Position numbers and translations under genes: made by a program | The notes under the pieces: generated by a model | The model's input: the letters and a program-made list of their open reading frames with translations, nothing else | Database searches by the model: none | Told to the model about the DNA's origin: nothing | Part shown: positions 8,142 through 17,665 of the stretch, in pieces | Numbering within the stretch: position 1 is the first letter of the stretch | How the letters are laid out: each line of letters starts with the position of its first letter | From: Bacteroidales bacterium | GTDB taxonomy: Bacteria; Bacteroidota; Bacteroidia; Bacteroidales; GCA-2748055 | Assembly: GCA_029931975.1 (NCBI GenBank) | Contig: JAOZQY010000010.1 | Coordinates: 1-64,000 of the forward strand | Reading direction: 5' to 3' | DNA: 64,000 nt

Positions 8142-9894
8142 TTCCCAGCTCTTTTTCAATTTCCAAAGAAGATTCTTTATCCGGACAATCGATGGAAGAG
8201 AGCCAGGGTTTAATATCCAGCACAGGTGTACCATCAAAAGCGTCGATCCCACTCACATGAAGGTGTCGGCCACTGACTCTCTCAAGCTTGATTACCCCGA
8301 AACCAATGCTATTTGGCCTGTTAGGGGTGCGGGTTGCAAACATGCCAAATTCCCTGTTGCTGGCAGGAGGTCTTACCTTGGGGTGCCATTTTGTTGACAT
8401 ATGCATGTGGTATAGAACGATGAGATATTCATACTGTCCAAGATTCTGCATGGCTTCTTCATATTCCGGATAAATCTCGATGATCCCCTGGTTCTCAGGA
8501 GCCAGTACTCCCTGGCGGGGGGCACCTGTCTGTGGAGAAAGATCAGTATGAAATTTTCCGATAGCCTGATATTCAACTTTCATTTTATCAGTTTGTAGGG
8601 CTTGTTCTTCTTCGCTCTTCCCGGCTTTTTCGAACAGCACTTCGCCCAGTTCATGTTTGTCAAATTGGTTATTCATCAATGCTGGTTTCAGGCCTGCCTT
8701 TTGTACATAGATTGCAGCTTTCTGGGTCTTCAGCGAATTCCTAAAAATGTTTTCGTTCAGCTTTAGATCCTTCGCCGGGGAGTTAATGGAAAAACCGTAG
8801 CCCCCTCCATCTGTTCCATTGTTTTCAATGGTATTTCGGGTAAAAGTGTTTCTGTGTGGGGCATTGCTTTCCTGCTCTCCACGTAAGTTCACCCCATCAC
8901 TTTTGTTCTCATAAATGTGATTGTTCTCAAACAATACATCGGTATCTTTGTGACCTGTACATAATCCAAAGCGTCCGTTGTGGTGGATTTTATTACCTCT
9001 TACCTTACTTTGATAGACTCGCCAGCAGATGTATAATCCATCGCGATCGTTGTGATGTATATCGTTGTTTTCTATATGCGAAAAAGGCGATCCCGTTCCC
9101 GGATGCAGACCTGTATTCCCACTACCGGAAATTTCGCTGTTCTTCACCGTAACATGTTCAGTGGTTTGCCAGCTGATCCCTTCCCCGTTGAAATCTTTCA
9201 CGCAGACAGCGTCCAGGGTGATCCATCTTGATTTATAAATTAAGATGCCCGCACTGTTGCAGCCATCGGCAAAGTAATTTTCATTGCGATTCCCATCGAT
9301 CACCAGGTTTGAGACAGAGCTGTTCTCTGCTTCGATCACTTCTATCACAGAGGAGGCATTAGATATCAGTCCATTCTTATCGGAACGGTAATCGCGGATC
9401 AACCCCCGGTCAATATAGATGATATCATCTACAATATCAGTAATATATGCGGTTGAGACGTTCCAGCAGCTGCTATTGGAATTATCACTGACCTGTACCT
9501 TCATTCCGATTTCAAAGCCATCTGGATTTTCGACAGTTAGCTTCAGTTCTCCAAAGTCGGCATCCACCACATATTTGCTTTGAATACCCTTATCTCTTTT
9601 CAGTACGGTCTTTTGGCCGGAGCCTACAAGTGCAATGTGGCTTTTTAGACGAAGGGGTGCCGAAATAGTATAGTGGCCGGGATTCAGGATCACGGTTCCC
9701 CCCGTTTCTACAAGTGCATCGATGGCCAGCTGGATGGCCAGATTGTCATATCCGGAAAGATCCGCATCTTCTCCACCAACGCTTATTTCACGTTCTGCAA
9801 TTCTTGGATATACCAGGGCATCTGCTTCCTGGATTTCCTGGGCAAACAAAGTCAGGGGAATGCACATCAATATAAACAATACGGCTCTTTTCAT
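8131..9894 (-). CDS. Secreted beta-helix protein fused to TrmO-like (TsaA) domain
   Basis: A single 587-codon frame. Residues 1-18 form a signal peptide ending LTLFAQ. Residues about 28-130 resemble the pectate-lyase-like N-terminal turns (SGYDNLAIQLAIDALVETGG). Residues about 190-420 are parallel beta-helix repeats with many short N/D/G-rich turns (FENNHIYENKSDGVNLRG). From Met438 to the end (150 residues) the protein matches TrmO/TsaA-like proteins: YQAIGKFHT at the start and the signature FATRTPNRPNSIGFGV (82-97 of this part). TrmO methylates t6A37 of tRNA with SAM, a cytoplasmic job, which conflicts with a signal peptide. ATG 8583 could be an independent start for a stand-alone TrmO; no Shine-Dalgarno is visible there. 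It probably shares an operon with the sensor gene 32 bases upstream. Confidence 0.82.
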   Translation of the reverse strand: MKRAVLFILMCIPLTLFAQEIQEADALVYPRIAEREISVGGEDADLSGYDNLAIQLAIDALVETGGTVILNPGHYTISAPLRLKSHIALVGSGQKTVLKRDKGIQSKYVVDADFGELKLTVENPDGFEIGMKVQVSDNSNSSCWNVSTAYITDIVDDIIYIDRGLIRDYRSDKNGLISNASSVIEVIEAENSSVSNLVIDGNRNENYFADGCNSAGILIYKSRWITLDAVCVKDFNGEGISWQTTEHVTVKNSEISGSGNTGLHPGTGSPFSHIENNDIHHNDRDGLYICWRVYQSKVRGNKIHHNGRFGLCTGHKDTDVLFENNHIYENKSDGVNLRGEQESNAPHRNTFTRNTIENNGTDGGGYGFSINSPAKDLKLNENIFRNSLKTQKAAIYVQKAGLKPALMNNQFDKHELGEVLFEKAGKSEEEQALQTDKMKVEYQAIGKFHTDLSPQTGAPRQGVLAPENQGIIEIYPEYEEAMQNLGQYEYLIVLYHMHMSTKWHPKVRPPASNREFGMFATRTPNRPNSIGFGVIKLERVSGRHLHVSGIDAFDGTPVLDIKPWLSSIDCPDKESSLEIEKELGIKE

Positions 9895-9926
9895 TTTATG
9901 GTGGTTTATGGATATTAAATCGCTAT

Positions 9927-12401
9927 TTACTCTGCGCCACTGAATTCACCACTTAGCCTGGTTTGCAGTTCGGCAATATCATGCAGGTGCCTTTTCAGGA
10001 TCATGATTTCGATACGGTTGAGCACTCTGGGGTTGGTGAAATTTCCCGGAATTTCATCGTGGGAGATACTTTCAGCCTGACTCCTGATACGTAAATGTGT
10101 GATGAAATTGAATACCTGATTCAGCTCCTGATAGAGCGACAGGTCGAAGATTTCCTTCTCATAAAGCAGGGTTGCCCGTTCCATGCTTCCCGTAGCTGCC
10201 AGGTTTTCCCGGATGGCATGGAGCCTGATAAAGGAAGTAAGCGGAAGCAGTATCTTTTTCATATCCATGAGATGGGCATCAGGTTTTCCCGGAATTTTCA
10301 TCTGGTTGATGGACCTGGCCATATGGTAAAAGAATACTGCCTTACTTTTAGAGAGCTTATTCACATGGGTGCGTAGCTGTTCTACCAGTATTTTTTCGCC
10401 ATAGATGCAGCGGAAGTCAAAGAAGATGGCAGCATCCAGTATGTCCTTGGGATTGCTGTTTTCAATCCACTGGGTAAAGTACTTTTTCCAGGTATCCAAC
10501 TCACAGTTCCACCTGGGATTCATAGCCATTATTCCACCCTGGCATTGCCGGTATCCAACGGCATCCAGGTCCATATTAACCTTTTTGGCCAGTAACTGGA
10601 AATAGACCTGGGCCTCACGCCTATAGCTATCCTGCGTATTTACAGTAATGATGGCATTGTCCTGATCGGTAGTAAGAGTTTGCTCTTCCCTCCCCTGACT
10701 TCCCATGGCAATAAATGCGAATTTACAGGGTGCAGGGCCTAATTCCTCTATAGCCAGATCGATGAGCCTTCTGTTAATGGCATCCCCAACAGAACTGATT
10801 ATCCTGGTAATAATTCCGGTTTGTCCGCCACTTTCAATGAGGGCCTTTACCAGGACCGGCAGGCGTTTGTATATTCTTTTGAGTTGTTCCACTCCTTCGG
10901 CGATCGAAATTTCCTTGATCAGGAATCCTGCCTGGTTCTCCTGAATTCCGCCTATCTCGCGATAACCGACCACTCCGGAAATTTTTTTATTATGGCCCAT
11001 CAGTGCCAAATGAGAGAGTCCCCTTTTCTTCATGGTCAGTAAACCCTCAAACAATAAAGCACTTTCAGGCAAAGTGATAACCGGTGAGGTCATGATCTCG
11101 ATCACTTTTTTCTCAGGGTCCTGTCCGGCTGCCAGCACCCTTTCGGTGAGATCGTGCTGATTGATCACCCCTACTATCTTTTCCCCATGGTTGACAAACA
11201 GGACATCGTTCTGTTTCCGGCCCATGATCCTTACAGCCTCCCTGATGCTGGCATCGGCGTGTACCCTCCGGATATCCCGGGCTATCACTTTCAGTGGTTG
11301 GTGCATCATCAGCAGGAGGGTTTGGAGTTCCCCGGAAAGCAGCTCACTGTCTTTCTCAAACTGCATCTGACTGCTAATCTCCTTGATCACAATGATATAA
11401 CCGGTCTGGTCGGCATAGGTGATCATGGAAACCGAGATCACCACTTCCTTCTGTTTACTCTCTTTGCAGTTTAGCAAGGTTTCCCGGGAGATAGACTTTT
11501 TTGGATCGCGGAATTCTTTTGCAAAATTCCTCCATTTCAGGCTGAAAAGCTCTTCGAAATGCAGCCTTGGTACTTCAGCCGGAGAGTAGCCACTTAAATC
11601 ACTGAAGCGGAAGTTTGAATAAATGAATTTTCCTTCCACCATCATCAGGGTCCCTTCGGTAGCAGCTTCCACCAAAGACTTGTATTTTTCACGGGAAAGA
11701 TGTAATTCATCTTCCGCCTTTTTCTTCCTGCGTTCAATGCCCAGGCTCTGGCGAATTATCACTACCAGTAGGATGCTGATAACCAAGGTGATGATCAGGA
11801 CCATACGTAAGAGACGGTTTTTCAGAGAGCGAATTTCCAGCCTCACATCCTCCAGGTAGATACCCGTTCCTACAATCCAGCTCCAGGGTTGAAATTCCCT
11901 AACATAGGAAAGCTTAGGAACGATCCTGGTCGAATCATCTTTCCATTGCCACATATAATTGATAAATCCTTCTCCGAACTCTGCCACGCACCGGACCGAC
12001 TCCATGAAAAGTAATTTGCCATCCGGATCCTGATAGTTGTTCAGATCGGTTCCGATGAGCTCAGGCCTGTATGGGTGCATGATCATCCTGGGTTCTGTGT
12101 CGATGATCCAGAAATAATCTTTTCCCTCATCCCCGTAACGGATTTGCCTGACCCGCTCGATAGCCAGTATTCTGGCCGAATCGGCAGGCATTCGCATGTT
12201 TAATGCTTCCCGCTGGTACTCTTCCAGGAGGCTGCATACTGAATTGGTCAGTTCGGAAATCATCTCCTTTTTTCCCTCCATGATATTTCTTTCAGAAGTG
12301 GGGAGGATGACCACGAAAATGGCCAGTACAAAGAGGCTGATGGCGAGAATGGATGGTAATACTATGGAAATAAAAAAGTGTTTCAGACTGTTCTGCGGCA
12401 T
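9927..12401 (-). CDS. Cache-PAS-CBS-DUF294 nucleotidyltransferase-type sensor protein
   Basis: 824 residues from the chosen ATG at 12401, which follows the phosphoesterase stop by one base (TGAAATG) and gives an N-terminal membrane helix (8-32). Order: extracytoplasmic Cache-like domain (about 40-185, with KDYFWIID and WSWIVGTGIYL), second membrane helix (198-217), PAS (about 238-345), a CBS pair (368-485), then a DUF294 putative nucleotidyltransferase domain with GSQGREEQTLTTDQDNA (567-583) and DUF294 C-terminal helices. The NTase motif resembles GlnD-type G-S...D-x-D. The protein likely links a periplasmic ligand to nucleotidylation or nucleotide binding, but its target is unknown. It is probably co-transcribed with the phosphoesterase and the beta-helix/TrmO gene. 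Confidence 0.85.
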   Translation of the reverse strand: MPQNSLKHFFISIVLPSILAISLFVLAIFVVILPTSERNIMEGKKEMISELTNSVCSLLEEYQREALNMRMPADSARILAIERVRQIRYGDEGKDYFWIIDTEPRMIMHPYRPELIGTDLNNYQDPDGKLLFMESVRCVAEFGEGFINYMWQWKDDSTRIVPKLSYVREFQPWSWIVGTGIYLEDVRLEIRSLKNRLLRMVLIITLVISILLVVIIRQSLGIERRKKKAEDELHLSREKYKSLVEAATEGTLMMVEGKFIYSNFRFSDLSGYSPAEVPRLHFEELFSLKWRNFAKEFRDPKKSISRETLLNCKESKQKEVVISVSMITYADQTGYIIVIKEISSQMQFEKDSELLSGELQTLLLMMHQPLKVIARDIRRVHADASIREAVRIMGRKQNDVLFVNHGEKIVGVINQHDLTERVLAAGQDPEKKVIEIMTSPVITLPESALLFEGLLTMKKRGLSHLALMGHNKKISGVVGYREIGGIQENQAGFLIKEISIAEGVEQLKRIYKRLPVLVKALIESGGQTGIITRIISSVGDAINRRLIDLAIEELGPAPCKFAFIAMGSQGREEQTLTTDQDNAIITVNTQDSYRREAQVYFQLLAKKVNMDLDAVGYRQCQGGIMAMNPRWNCELDTWKKYFTQWIENSNPKDILDAAIFFDFRCIYGEKILVEQLRTHVNKLSKSKAVFFYHMARSINQMKIPGKPDAHLMDMKKILLPLTSFIRLHAIRENLAATGSMERATLLYEKEIFDLSLYQELNQVFNFITHLRIRSQAESISHDEIPGNFTNPRVLNRIEIMILKRHLHDIAELQTRLSGEFSGAE

Positions 12402-12402
12402 T

Positions 12403-13095
12403 TCAGTAGAGCTTATTGACTTGAAGGAGACGACTATCCGTATCAAATATACAAAATCCGCTACGGAATTTATGACGTGTGACGGGTGGAATCCCAATAA
12501 TAGAGGGGAGTTCTTTTACTCGAAGACTCCTGTATCTGTATTGCCTGAACGCAGACGGGACAACCATATGGAATCCGCGCACATGGACATGCCCGGTGAA
12601 CCCCAGGGTGCAGTTGTTCTCTTGCATCAATTGGAAGTGAGACCCGAATTCCTTTGCCCTGGTATAGAATCCTTTAATAAAACCTGAAAGATTGGGTTTC
12701 ACATAATGAGTCAACAGCATTTGCCCTCCGGGGGTGTTGAGTATATGAAATTCAGGCAGTCCGGACAGGAAGGTGAGCTCCTCCTGACCGTAGCCCGGAT
12801 ACAGATCTTCTTCATGTTTCCAGTATTTATTTTCCTTGTCGGCTGACTGTTTCGGGCTCTTCCCTGCGGCATGGAGGTCATGATTTCCCGGGACAATGAT
12901 ACTACACTTTTTCCGGACCAGCTCCAGACAGGCAGGAGCGTTCCTGGTTTTGGGGTAGCGGTAGTAGTTTTCACTGAAGCCCGAGATATCGCCCAGGCAG
13001 ATCAGTTTATCATACCCTTTCTGGTCGATTCTCTTCAGAACCTTCTGCAGTCTGGGAAGGTCCTCGTGAATATCTGATATAAGTGCCAGGCGCAA
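12403..13095 (-). CDS. Calcineurin-like metallophosphoesterase
   Basis: 230 residues with the full set of metal-binding motifs: DIHED (8-12), GDISG (35-39), GNHDLH (70-75), THY (129-131) and TGHVH (167-171). No signal peptide, so cytoplasmic. The family includes phosphodiesterases and protein or nucleotide phosphatases; the substrate cannot be told from sequence. Its stop is one base from the start of the Cache-PAS-CBS-DUF294 gene, indicating coupling, so a role in turning over a signal made or sensed by that protein is a reasonable but unproven idea. Confidence 0.88.
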   Translation of the reverse strand: MRLALISDIHEDLPRLQKVLKRIDQKGYDKLICLGDISGFSENYYRYPKTRNAPACLELVRKKCSIIVPGNHDLHAAGKSPKQSADKENKYWKHEEDLYPGYGQEELTFLSGLPEFHILNTPGGQMLLTHYVKPNLSGFIKGFYTRAKEFGSHFQLMQENNCTLGFTGHVHVRGFHMVVPSAFRQYRYRSLRVKELPSIIGIPPVTRHKFRSGFCIFDTDSRLLQVNKLY

Positions 13096-13174
13096 ATCTT
13101 TTTTTTATAGGTAGATTCAAAGCTAAGCATTTTGTTTTTCCCGAAGCTTGAATCATTGCGGGATATGAAAACTC

Positions 13175-14062
13175 TTATTCTGTTTTCTCCAGTTTGTAAG
13201 CCACCACCCGGTTGTCGAAGAAAGTCGGGACATAGACTATTTGCCTGGTCTGGTTGAATCCGATATCGGCCGAGTTAATCTCCCGATCGGAAGTCTTTAA
13301 GAGGGAGATCTTGGTGAAATCGGGAAAGATCATAAAGATTTCGCCCGACCAGTCTGAGGTCAGATAGTGCCCCTCCCGTCCTGTATACTCAATCCCGTCG
13401 CCATGACCAATTTCGGTGGTAACAGTTTCGAAGCTACCCGTTGATGTGTCGATAATCTTAAGATCCGAACTGCCCGATGATGTAAGAAGTATCCTTGACT
13501 GTTCCACACATAGTCCGTTCGGGCGTTCCAGTCCCCCGGTGATCCAGGCCTCCGCTTTTCCATCGGCATATACCCAGATATACCCTGTGTCGGAATCGGT
13601 AAAATACACTTTCCCATCTATGCCCATCGCCACATCATTCAGGAAGGATGCTCCCTTCACATCAATCCTTTCCATTACTTCAGCTTTTTCAATATTGATG
13701 ATCAGCAGTTGATCAATATCAGTGACATACAGGGTATTCCCTCTTACGCCCATCCCCTTGGGGGCATTCAGGCCTGTGACCCAGTCCAATTTTAAGACTG
13801 ATCCATCTGCTTTGAGGATGGAGATAAATCCCTTCCCGTTCTTTTCTGAAGGAGCTCCGTTGATGCAGGATACGAATAGCAGTTTTCTGAAATGATCATA
13901 CAGCACGGATTCACAAGTCGATAGTATGGTATCCGTTCTCCATACCTCTGTTAAGGACCATTTTGGTTCAGTTTTCTTTGTTAATGCAGCCTTCTTGGGA
14001 CCGGCAGAGTTGCAGCTTAGTAGAAGGGTGATGGAAACGATGGTGATCAGTAAAGTTTTCAT
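13175..14062 (-). CDS. SMP-30/gluconolactonase-like beta-propeller lipoprotein
   Basis: 295 residues. The N-terminus MKTLLITIVSITLLLSCNS has a lipobox with the acceptor cysteine at 17. The body has six or so repeating propeller blades typical of SMP-30/NHL-like proteins (GLNAPKGMGVRGNTLYVTD, FLNDVAMGIDGKVYFTDSD, GLERPNGLC). Such proteins include lactonases and other hydrolases; metal-ligand residues cannot be assigned with confidence. It stands 79 bases upstream of the phosphoesterase on the same strand and may begin that operon. Confidence 0.8.
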   Translation of the reverse strand: MKTLLITIVSITLLLSCNSAGPKKAALTKKTEPKWSLTEVWRTDTILSTCESVLYDHFRKLLFVSCINGAPSEKNGKGFISILKADGSVLKLDWVTGLNAPKGMGVRGNTLYVTDIDQLLIINIEKAEVMERIDVKGASFLNDVAMGIDGKVYFTDSDTGYIWVYADGKAEAWITGGLERPNGLCVEQSRILLTSSGSSDLKIIDTSTGSFETVTTEIGHGDGIEYTGREGHYLTSDWSGEIFMIFPDFTKISLLKTSDREINSADIGFNQTRQIVYVPTFFDNRVVAYKLEKTE

Positions 14063-14139
14063 ATACTCTAATAAATTACAATTTCAGTTCTAAAATTACC
14101 ATTTTTTTTATTCTAAAATCACGGCTGCACTAATTCGCT

Positions 14140-14147
14140 TATCTTTG
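14140..14147 (+). promoter_or_regulatory. Bacteroidota -7 promoter box, ABC-F gene
   Basis: TATCTTTG fits TAnnTTTG. The ATG is at 14155, only seven bases beyond, so the transcript should be leaderless or nearly so if this box is used. No convincing -33 TTG was found at the usual distance. Confidence 0.45.
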
Positions 14148-14154
14148 CGCAATC

Positions 14155-16032
14155 ATGAATTACCTCTCGGCTGAGAACATATCAAAATCATTTGGGGATC
14201 AGATGCTCTTCGAAGGAATCACCTTTGGACTGGCCAGGGGAGAGAAGACTGCCATCATTGCCCGGAACGGTACTGGGAAAACCACATTGCTGCGGATTCT
14301 GGCGGGTATGGAGTCGACCGATAGTGGCACTTTTACCTTCCGGAACGGAATCAAGGTAGCCTTCCTGGAACAGGCCCCGGATCTGGATCAGACTCTTACC
14401 ATTGATGAACTGATTCTCTCTTCCAATTCAGCGGTGCTAACTGTAATCAAGCAGTATGAAAAAGTAGTACAGGAGCATGCGGAGCGGCAGACGGCTGAGG
14501 CAGCTGGTAATCTTGAAGCGGCCACTGCAGAGATGGATCACTTGCATGCATGGGATTATGAGCGGCGGTTAAGGCAGTTGCTGGACCTTTTTCGTATTAC
14601 CAGTACGACCCAGCTTGTGGGTGAACTTTCGGGAGGGGAGAAGAAGCGTCTGGCCATGGCGCTGGTGTTGTTGGACGAACCCGATTTCCTGATCCTGGAT
14701 GAGCCCACCAACCACCTGGATATTGAAATGATCGAGTGGCTGGAGCTCTATCTCTCACGTTCCACGCTGACCCTTTTGATGGTGACACACGATCGTTTTT
14801 TTCTGGACAGGGTTTGTAACAGGATTTTTGAGCTAAGTCTGGGAAATCTCTACCAGTACCAGGGCAATTACGAGTATTTCCTGGAGAAGCGGGCTACCAG
14901 GGAAGATCTGCGTAAGGTAGAGGCTCACCGGGCTGGTCGCCTGATGAAGAGAGAACTGGAGTGGCTGCGCCGGATGCCCAAGGCTCGTACCGGGAAATCA
15001 AAGTCACGTATCGATGCCTTTCAGGAGATAAAGGAAAAGGCCACACTGGAGGAAGAGGGTGGTGAGTTGGTACTGCGGGTGAAATCTCCCAGGCTGGGAG
15101 GAAAGATCCTGGAGATTGACCAGGTGAAGAAGCATTTTGGCTCCTTTTCCATCATAGATAATTTCAGCTATAAGTTTGCAAAGGGCGAACGTGTGGGGAT
15201 TATCGGACGGAATGGGACAGGTAAGACCACATTACTGAACCTGATTACAGGTCTTGACAGTCCCGATTCCGGAAGTATCATTACCGGCGATACGGTGGTA
15301 TTGGGATATTACAGACAGATGGGTCCCACCTGGAAGCAGGACCAGATTGTGATTGATGCTGTCAAAGAGATTGCCGAGGTGGTGACCATGGAGGACGGGC
15401 GAACCATTTCCGCATCCCGTTTCCTGGAGTATTTTATGTTTTCACCCGATTCACAATATAAGCGGATTGAGAAGTTAAGCGGCGGAGAGCTGCGGCGCCT
15501 GCATCTGCTTACAGTATTGATCAGGAATCCAAACTTCCTGATCCTGGATGAGCCCACCAACGACCTGGATCTTTTTGCGCTGAATAAGTTGGAGGAATTT
15601 CTGCTGGCCTTTAAGGGCTGCCTGATGATAGTCTCCCACGACCGCTATTTCCTTAATAAGCTTAGCGATCACCTCTTTGTATTTGAAGGAGATGGAAAAA
15701 TTAAGGATCACTACGGATCCTATTCAGAGTACAGCTTCCAGCAGGAGACAAAAAAGAAAGCGCTTAGCAGGAGGACTGAAACAGTGGTAAAATCCAAAAA
15801 AGCCGGCCCGGCAGCTAAAACCAAACGTTCTTACAAAGAGCAGAAGGAATATGACGGATTAGAAGAGGAAATTGAAAAACTGGAGGCCGAAAAGACGGCC
15901 CTTGAGGAGGAGGTTAACAGCGGAACCCTCGATTATGAGATACTGAACAGCAAATCGATCCGCATCGCAAAGTTGATGGAACTCATTGATTTAAAAATGG
16001 AGCGTTGGATGGACCTGGACCAGCTCTCCTGA
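14155..16032 (+). CDS. ABC-F ATPase with Uup-type C-terminal coiled coil
   Basis: A 625-residue soluble protein with two ABC ATPase domains and no membrane segments. First domain: Walker A ARNGTGKTT (36-44), signature LSGGEKK (158-164), Walker B LILDEPTNHLD (179-189). An interdomain linker (about 235-300) carries the basic KARTGKSKSRI. Second domain: GRNGTGKTT (351-359), LSGGELRR (441-448), LILDEPTNDLD (462-472). The C-terminus (about 555-625) is a charged coiled coil, as in Uup proteins. ABC-F proteins act on the ribosome; Uup-like members also affect DNA transposon excision. Note the unusual Ala in place of Gly before the first RNGTGKTT. The gene stands alone. Confidence 0.92.
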   Translation: MNYLSAENISKSFGDQMLFEGITFGLARGEKTAIIARNGTGKTTLLRILAGMESTDSGTFTFRNGIKVAFLEQAPDLDQTLTIDELILSSNSAVLTVIKQYEKVVQEHAERQTAEAAGNLEAATAEMDHLHAWDYERRLRQLLDLFRITSTTQLVGELSGGEKKRLAMALVLLDEPDFLILDEPTNHLDIEMIEWLELYLSRSTLTLLMVTHDRFFLDRVCNRIFELSLGNLYQYQGNYEYFLEKRATREDLRKVEAHRAGRLMKRELEWLRRMPKARTGKSKSRIDAFQEIKEKATLEEEGGELVLRVKSPRLGGKILEIDQVKKHFGSFSIIDNFSYKFAKGERVGIIGRNGTGKTTLLNLITGLDSPDSGSIITGDTVVLGYYRQMGPTWKQDQIVIDAVKEIAEVVTMEDGRTISASRFLEYFMFSPDSQYKRIEKLSGGELRRLHLLTVLIRNPNFLILDEPTNDLDLFALNKLEEFLLAFKGCLMIVSHDRYFLNKLSDHLFVFEGDGKIKDHYGSYSEYSFQQETKKKALSRRTETVVKSKKAGPAAKTKRSYKEQKEYDGLEEEIEKLEAEKTALEEEVNSGTLDYEILNSKSIRIAKLMELIDLKMERWMDLDQLS

Positions 16033-16040
16033 TTTTCCCT

Positions 16041-16807
16041 TTATTTTCCTTTTACTTCTGTAAGACAGACAGGGTTTCCGCCACCTGTTGGGAAGAGCCA
16101 GATATCATATTTATCGTAGATCAGCAGGGCCTCCGATTGGTCCATCCAGTTAGCCACACCGTAGCCCGGAGTGTCTTCCGGATAGGCCCAGTCCTCATCG
16201 GCAAAGCTCACATCCAGATTAGCTGTCAGCTTCCTGGTCTCCAGGTTTGAAGTATTCATCAGGCACCAGTCTCCCTCCTTTTACCAGCTCAGGAATTTTC
16301 CATCGGGCGAAAGCGACGGCCTTTCCTGGAGTGCTTCTAAAACCAGCTTTTTTTCGCCAGATTCAGGGTCCGCCAGGTAATAATCCCTGTAATGACCATC
16401 CCAGGTGAGCAACTTTGCATAGGGTACTGATGAAGATCCAAGCAAGATATGATTGCTCTTCGGGATCCTGATATGGGGCATCCTGGTATCTGCCAGCTGG
16501 ACAAAGCAATCTTCTGCTGGATCATATACCCCGGTATAGGTCCTGTTCTTCTCTTTTTCACCTTTTTTCCCGCTTATACCGGCCAGGAAGGCAAGTTGTC
16601 CTGTCCGCGTGTTCCAATTCAGCGCTCCTGCCCAGGCACCGCTGCAAAGCTTACCCATTTTCCATCCTGGGAGATGGAAGGGGACTTCAGCTGTTGGAAT
16701 TTCATGATATCGCTGAGCTCCATGGCACGCTTCTCCTGCGCAAACAATCCGATGGAACACAGGCAAAGGGCCAGGGCAAAGCAATATCGCCCATTGAGAA
16801 TGTTTAT
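16041..16807 (-). pseudogene. S9-family (prolyl oligopeptidase-like) peptidase, decayed N-terminal third
   Basis: Reading all frames together reconstructs a secreted beta-propeller start: signal peptide CFALALCLCSIGLFAQ, then EKRAMELSDIMKFQQLKSPS, ISQDGKWVSFAA, NTRTGQLAF, SPDGKFLSW, and GYGVANWMDQSEALLIYDKY. Four lesions are seen: the presumed start codon is ATA (16807-16805); a frame change near 16620-16650 with a TGA at 16621-16619; an in-frame TAA at 16283-16281; and the frame ends at 16041, leaving no catalytic domain. About two thirds of a normal protein is missing, and the neighbouring ABC-F stop lies 9 bases away, so the 3' part was deleted. Confidence 0.82.
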
Positions 16808-16813
16808 CGTCGG

Positions 16814-17482
16814 TTATAGAGTTTGTTTGGTTGTGATTACAACAACGCCGTTTCCACCACGTGATCCGTAGATGGTTGCATCACTGTCTTTTAAAACTTT
16901 AACAGATTTTACAATGCAGGGCATGATCCCATCTATAACACTGGTTGGCTGGCCATCGACAACGATGAGCGCCCCGCTGGCACCACTGGTAAAAGAAGTG
17001 TTCCCGCCCCGGACAGTTATGGTTCCAGAATTGGAGATAGTTATTCCGGTGCATTCGGCCCTGAGCAGTGCGTATATATCAGTGTATTTACAAAAATCAT
17101 TGTTTTCTTCTGCCAGGTTGCTTACTGCATAATTGAGATTGGTCTCTGTGAGATAACCATTACTGATAGCCAGTTCCCTGTTCTTCCTGGTATCAATGAA
17201 AACGAGGTTGATTTTCAGGGTATCTTCTACATCGCGCACCTTTTTATTTACAGGCCTGAAAGCTTTGGGTTTTATCATAATAATATCCTTTTCCATGCAG
17301 ACAATGGAGAAATTCCCTTGTGCATCAGAGATGGTAGTTGCTTTGGCTTTCTTTGAACTTACCTCCACGTTCATTACCGGGAAAGAATTGTAGGCTGTTA
17401 GTTTTCCGTTTATCACCCTGGTTTGGGCCTGGGCAGAAAGGGAGAATAATATTGTGCTGACTAGAATCAGGAAATACTTCAT
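16814..17482 (-). CDS. Stand-alone CarboxypepD-like plus TonB-plug protein (no barrel)
   Basis: 222 residues. Signal peptide [21 protein letters not shown] carboxypeptidase-regulatory-like beta-domain (about 22-95) is followed by a plug-like segment with [50 protein letters not shown] and [10 protein letters not shown], as in SusC receptors. It stops where a receptor would begin its beta-barrel. There is no sign of a barrel in other frames downstream; a decayed peptidase gene follows instead. Such short plug proteins exist as annotated genes in Bacteroidota, so it may be a real small periplasmic protein; alternatively it is the stub of a receptor. Confidence 0.75.
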   Translation of the reverse strand: MKYFLILVSTILFSLSAQAQTRVINGKLTAYNSFPVMNVEVSSKKAKATTISDAQGNFSIVCMEKDIIMIKPKAFRPVNKKVRDVEDTLKINLVFIDTRKNRELAISNGYLTETNLNYAVSNLAEENNDFCKYTDIYALLRAECTGITISNSGTITVRGGNTSFTSGASGALIVVDGQPTSVIDGIMPCIVKSVKVLKDSDATIYGSRGGNGVVVITTKQTL

Positions 17483-17626
17483 AGTGATGGGATTTCGTTA
17501 GGATAAATATAAAATAAATTAATTTTTCTATTATTTTTAGACTACAAAATTGAACGAAAGTTTAAGGGGGCCATATGATTAGGATTGAAGTGGTATTCAA
17601 GTTCTTAAATATTTGAAAATAAACAC

Positions 17627-17634
17627 TAACTTTG
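17627..17634 (+). promoter_or_regulatory. -7 promoter box, cold-shock gene
   Basis: TAACTTTG fits TAnnTTTG, 31 bases before the ATG at 17666, in AT-rich DNA. Confidence 0.45.
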
Positions 17635-17665
17635 TGCATTCATATATAGAAATTAAAACAAATTT

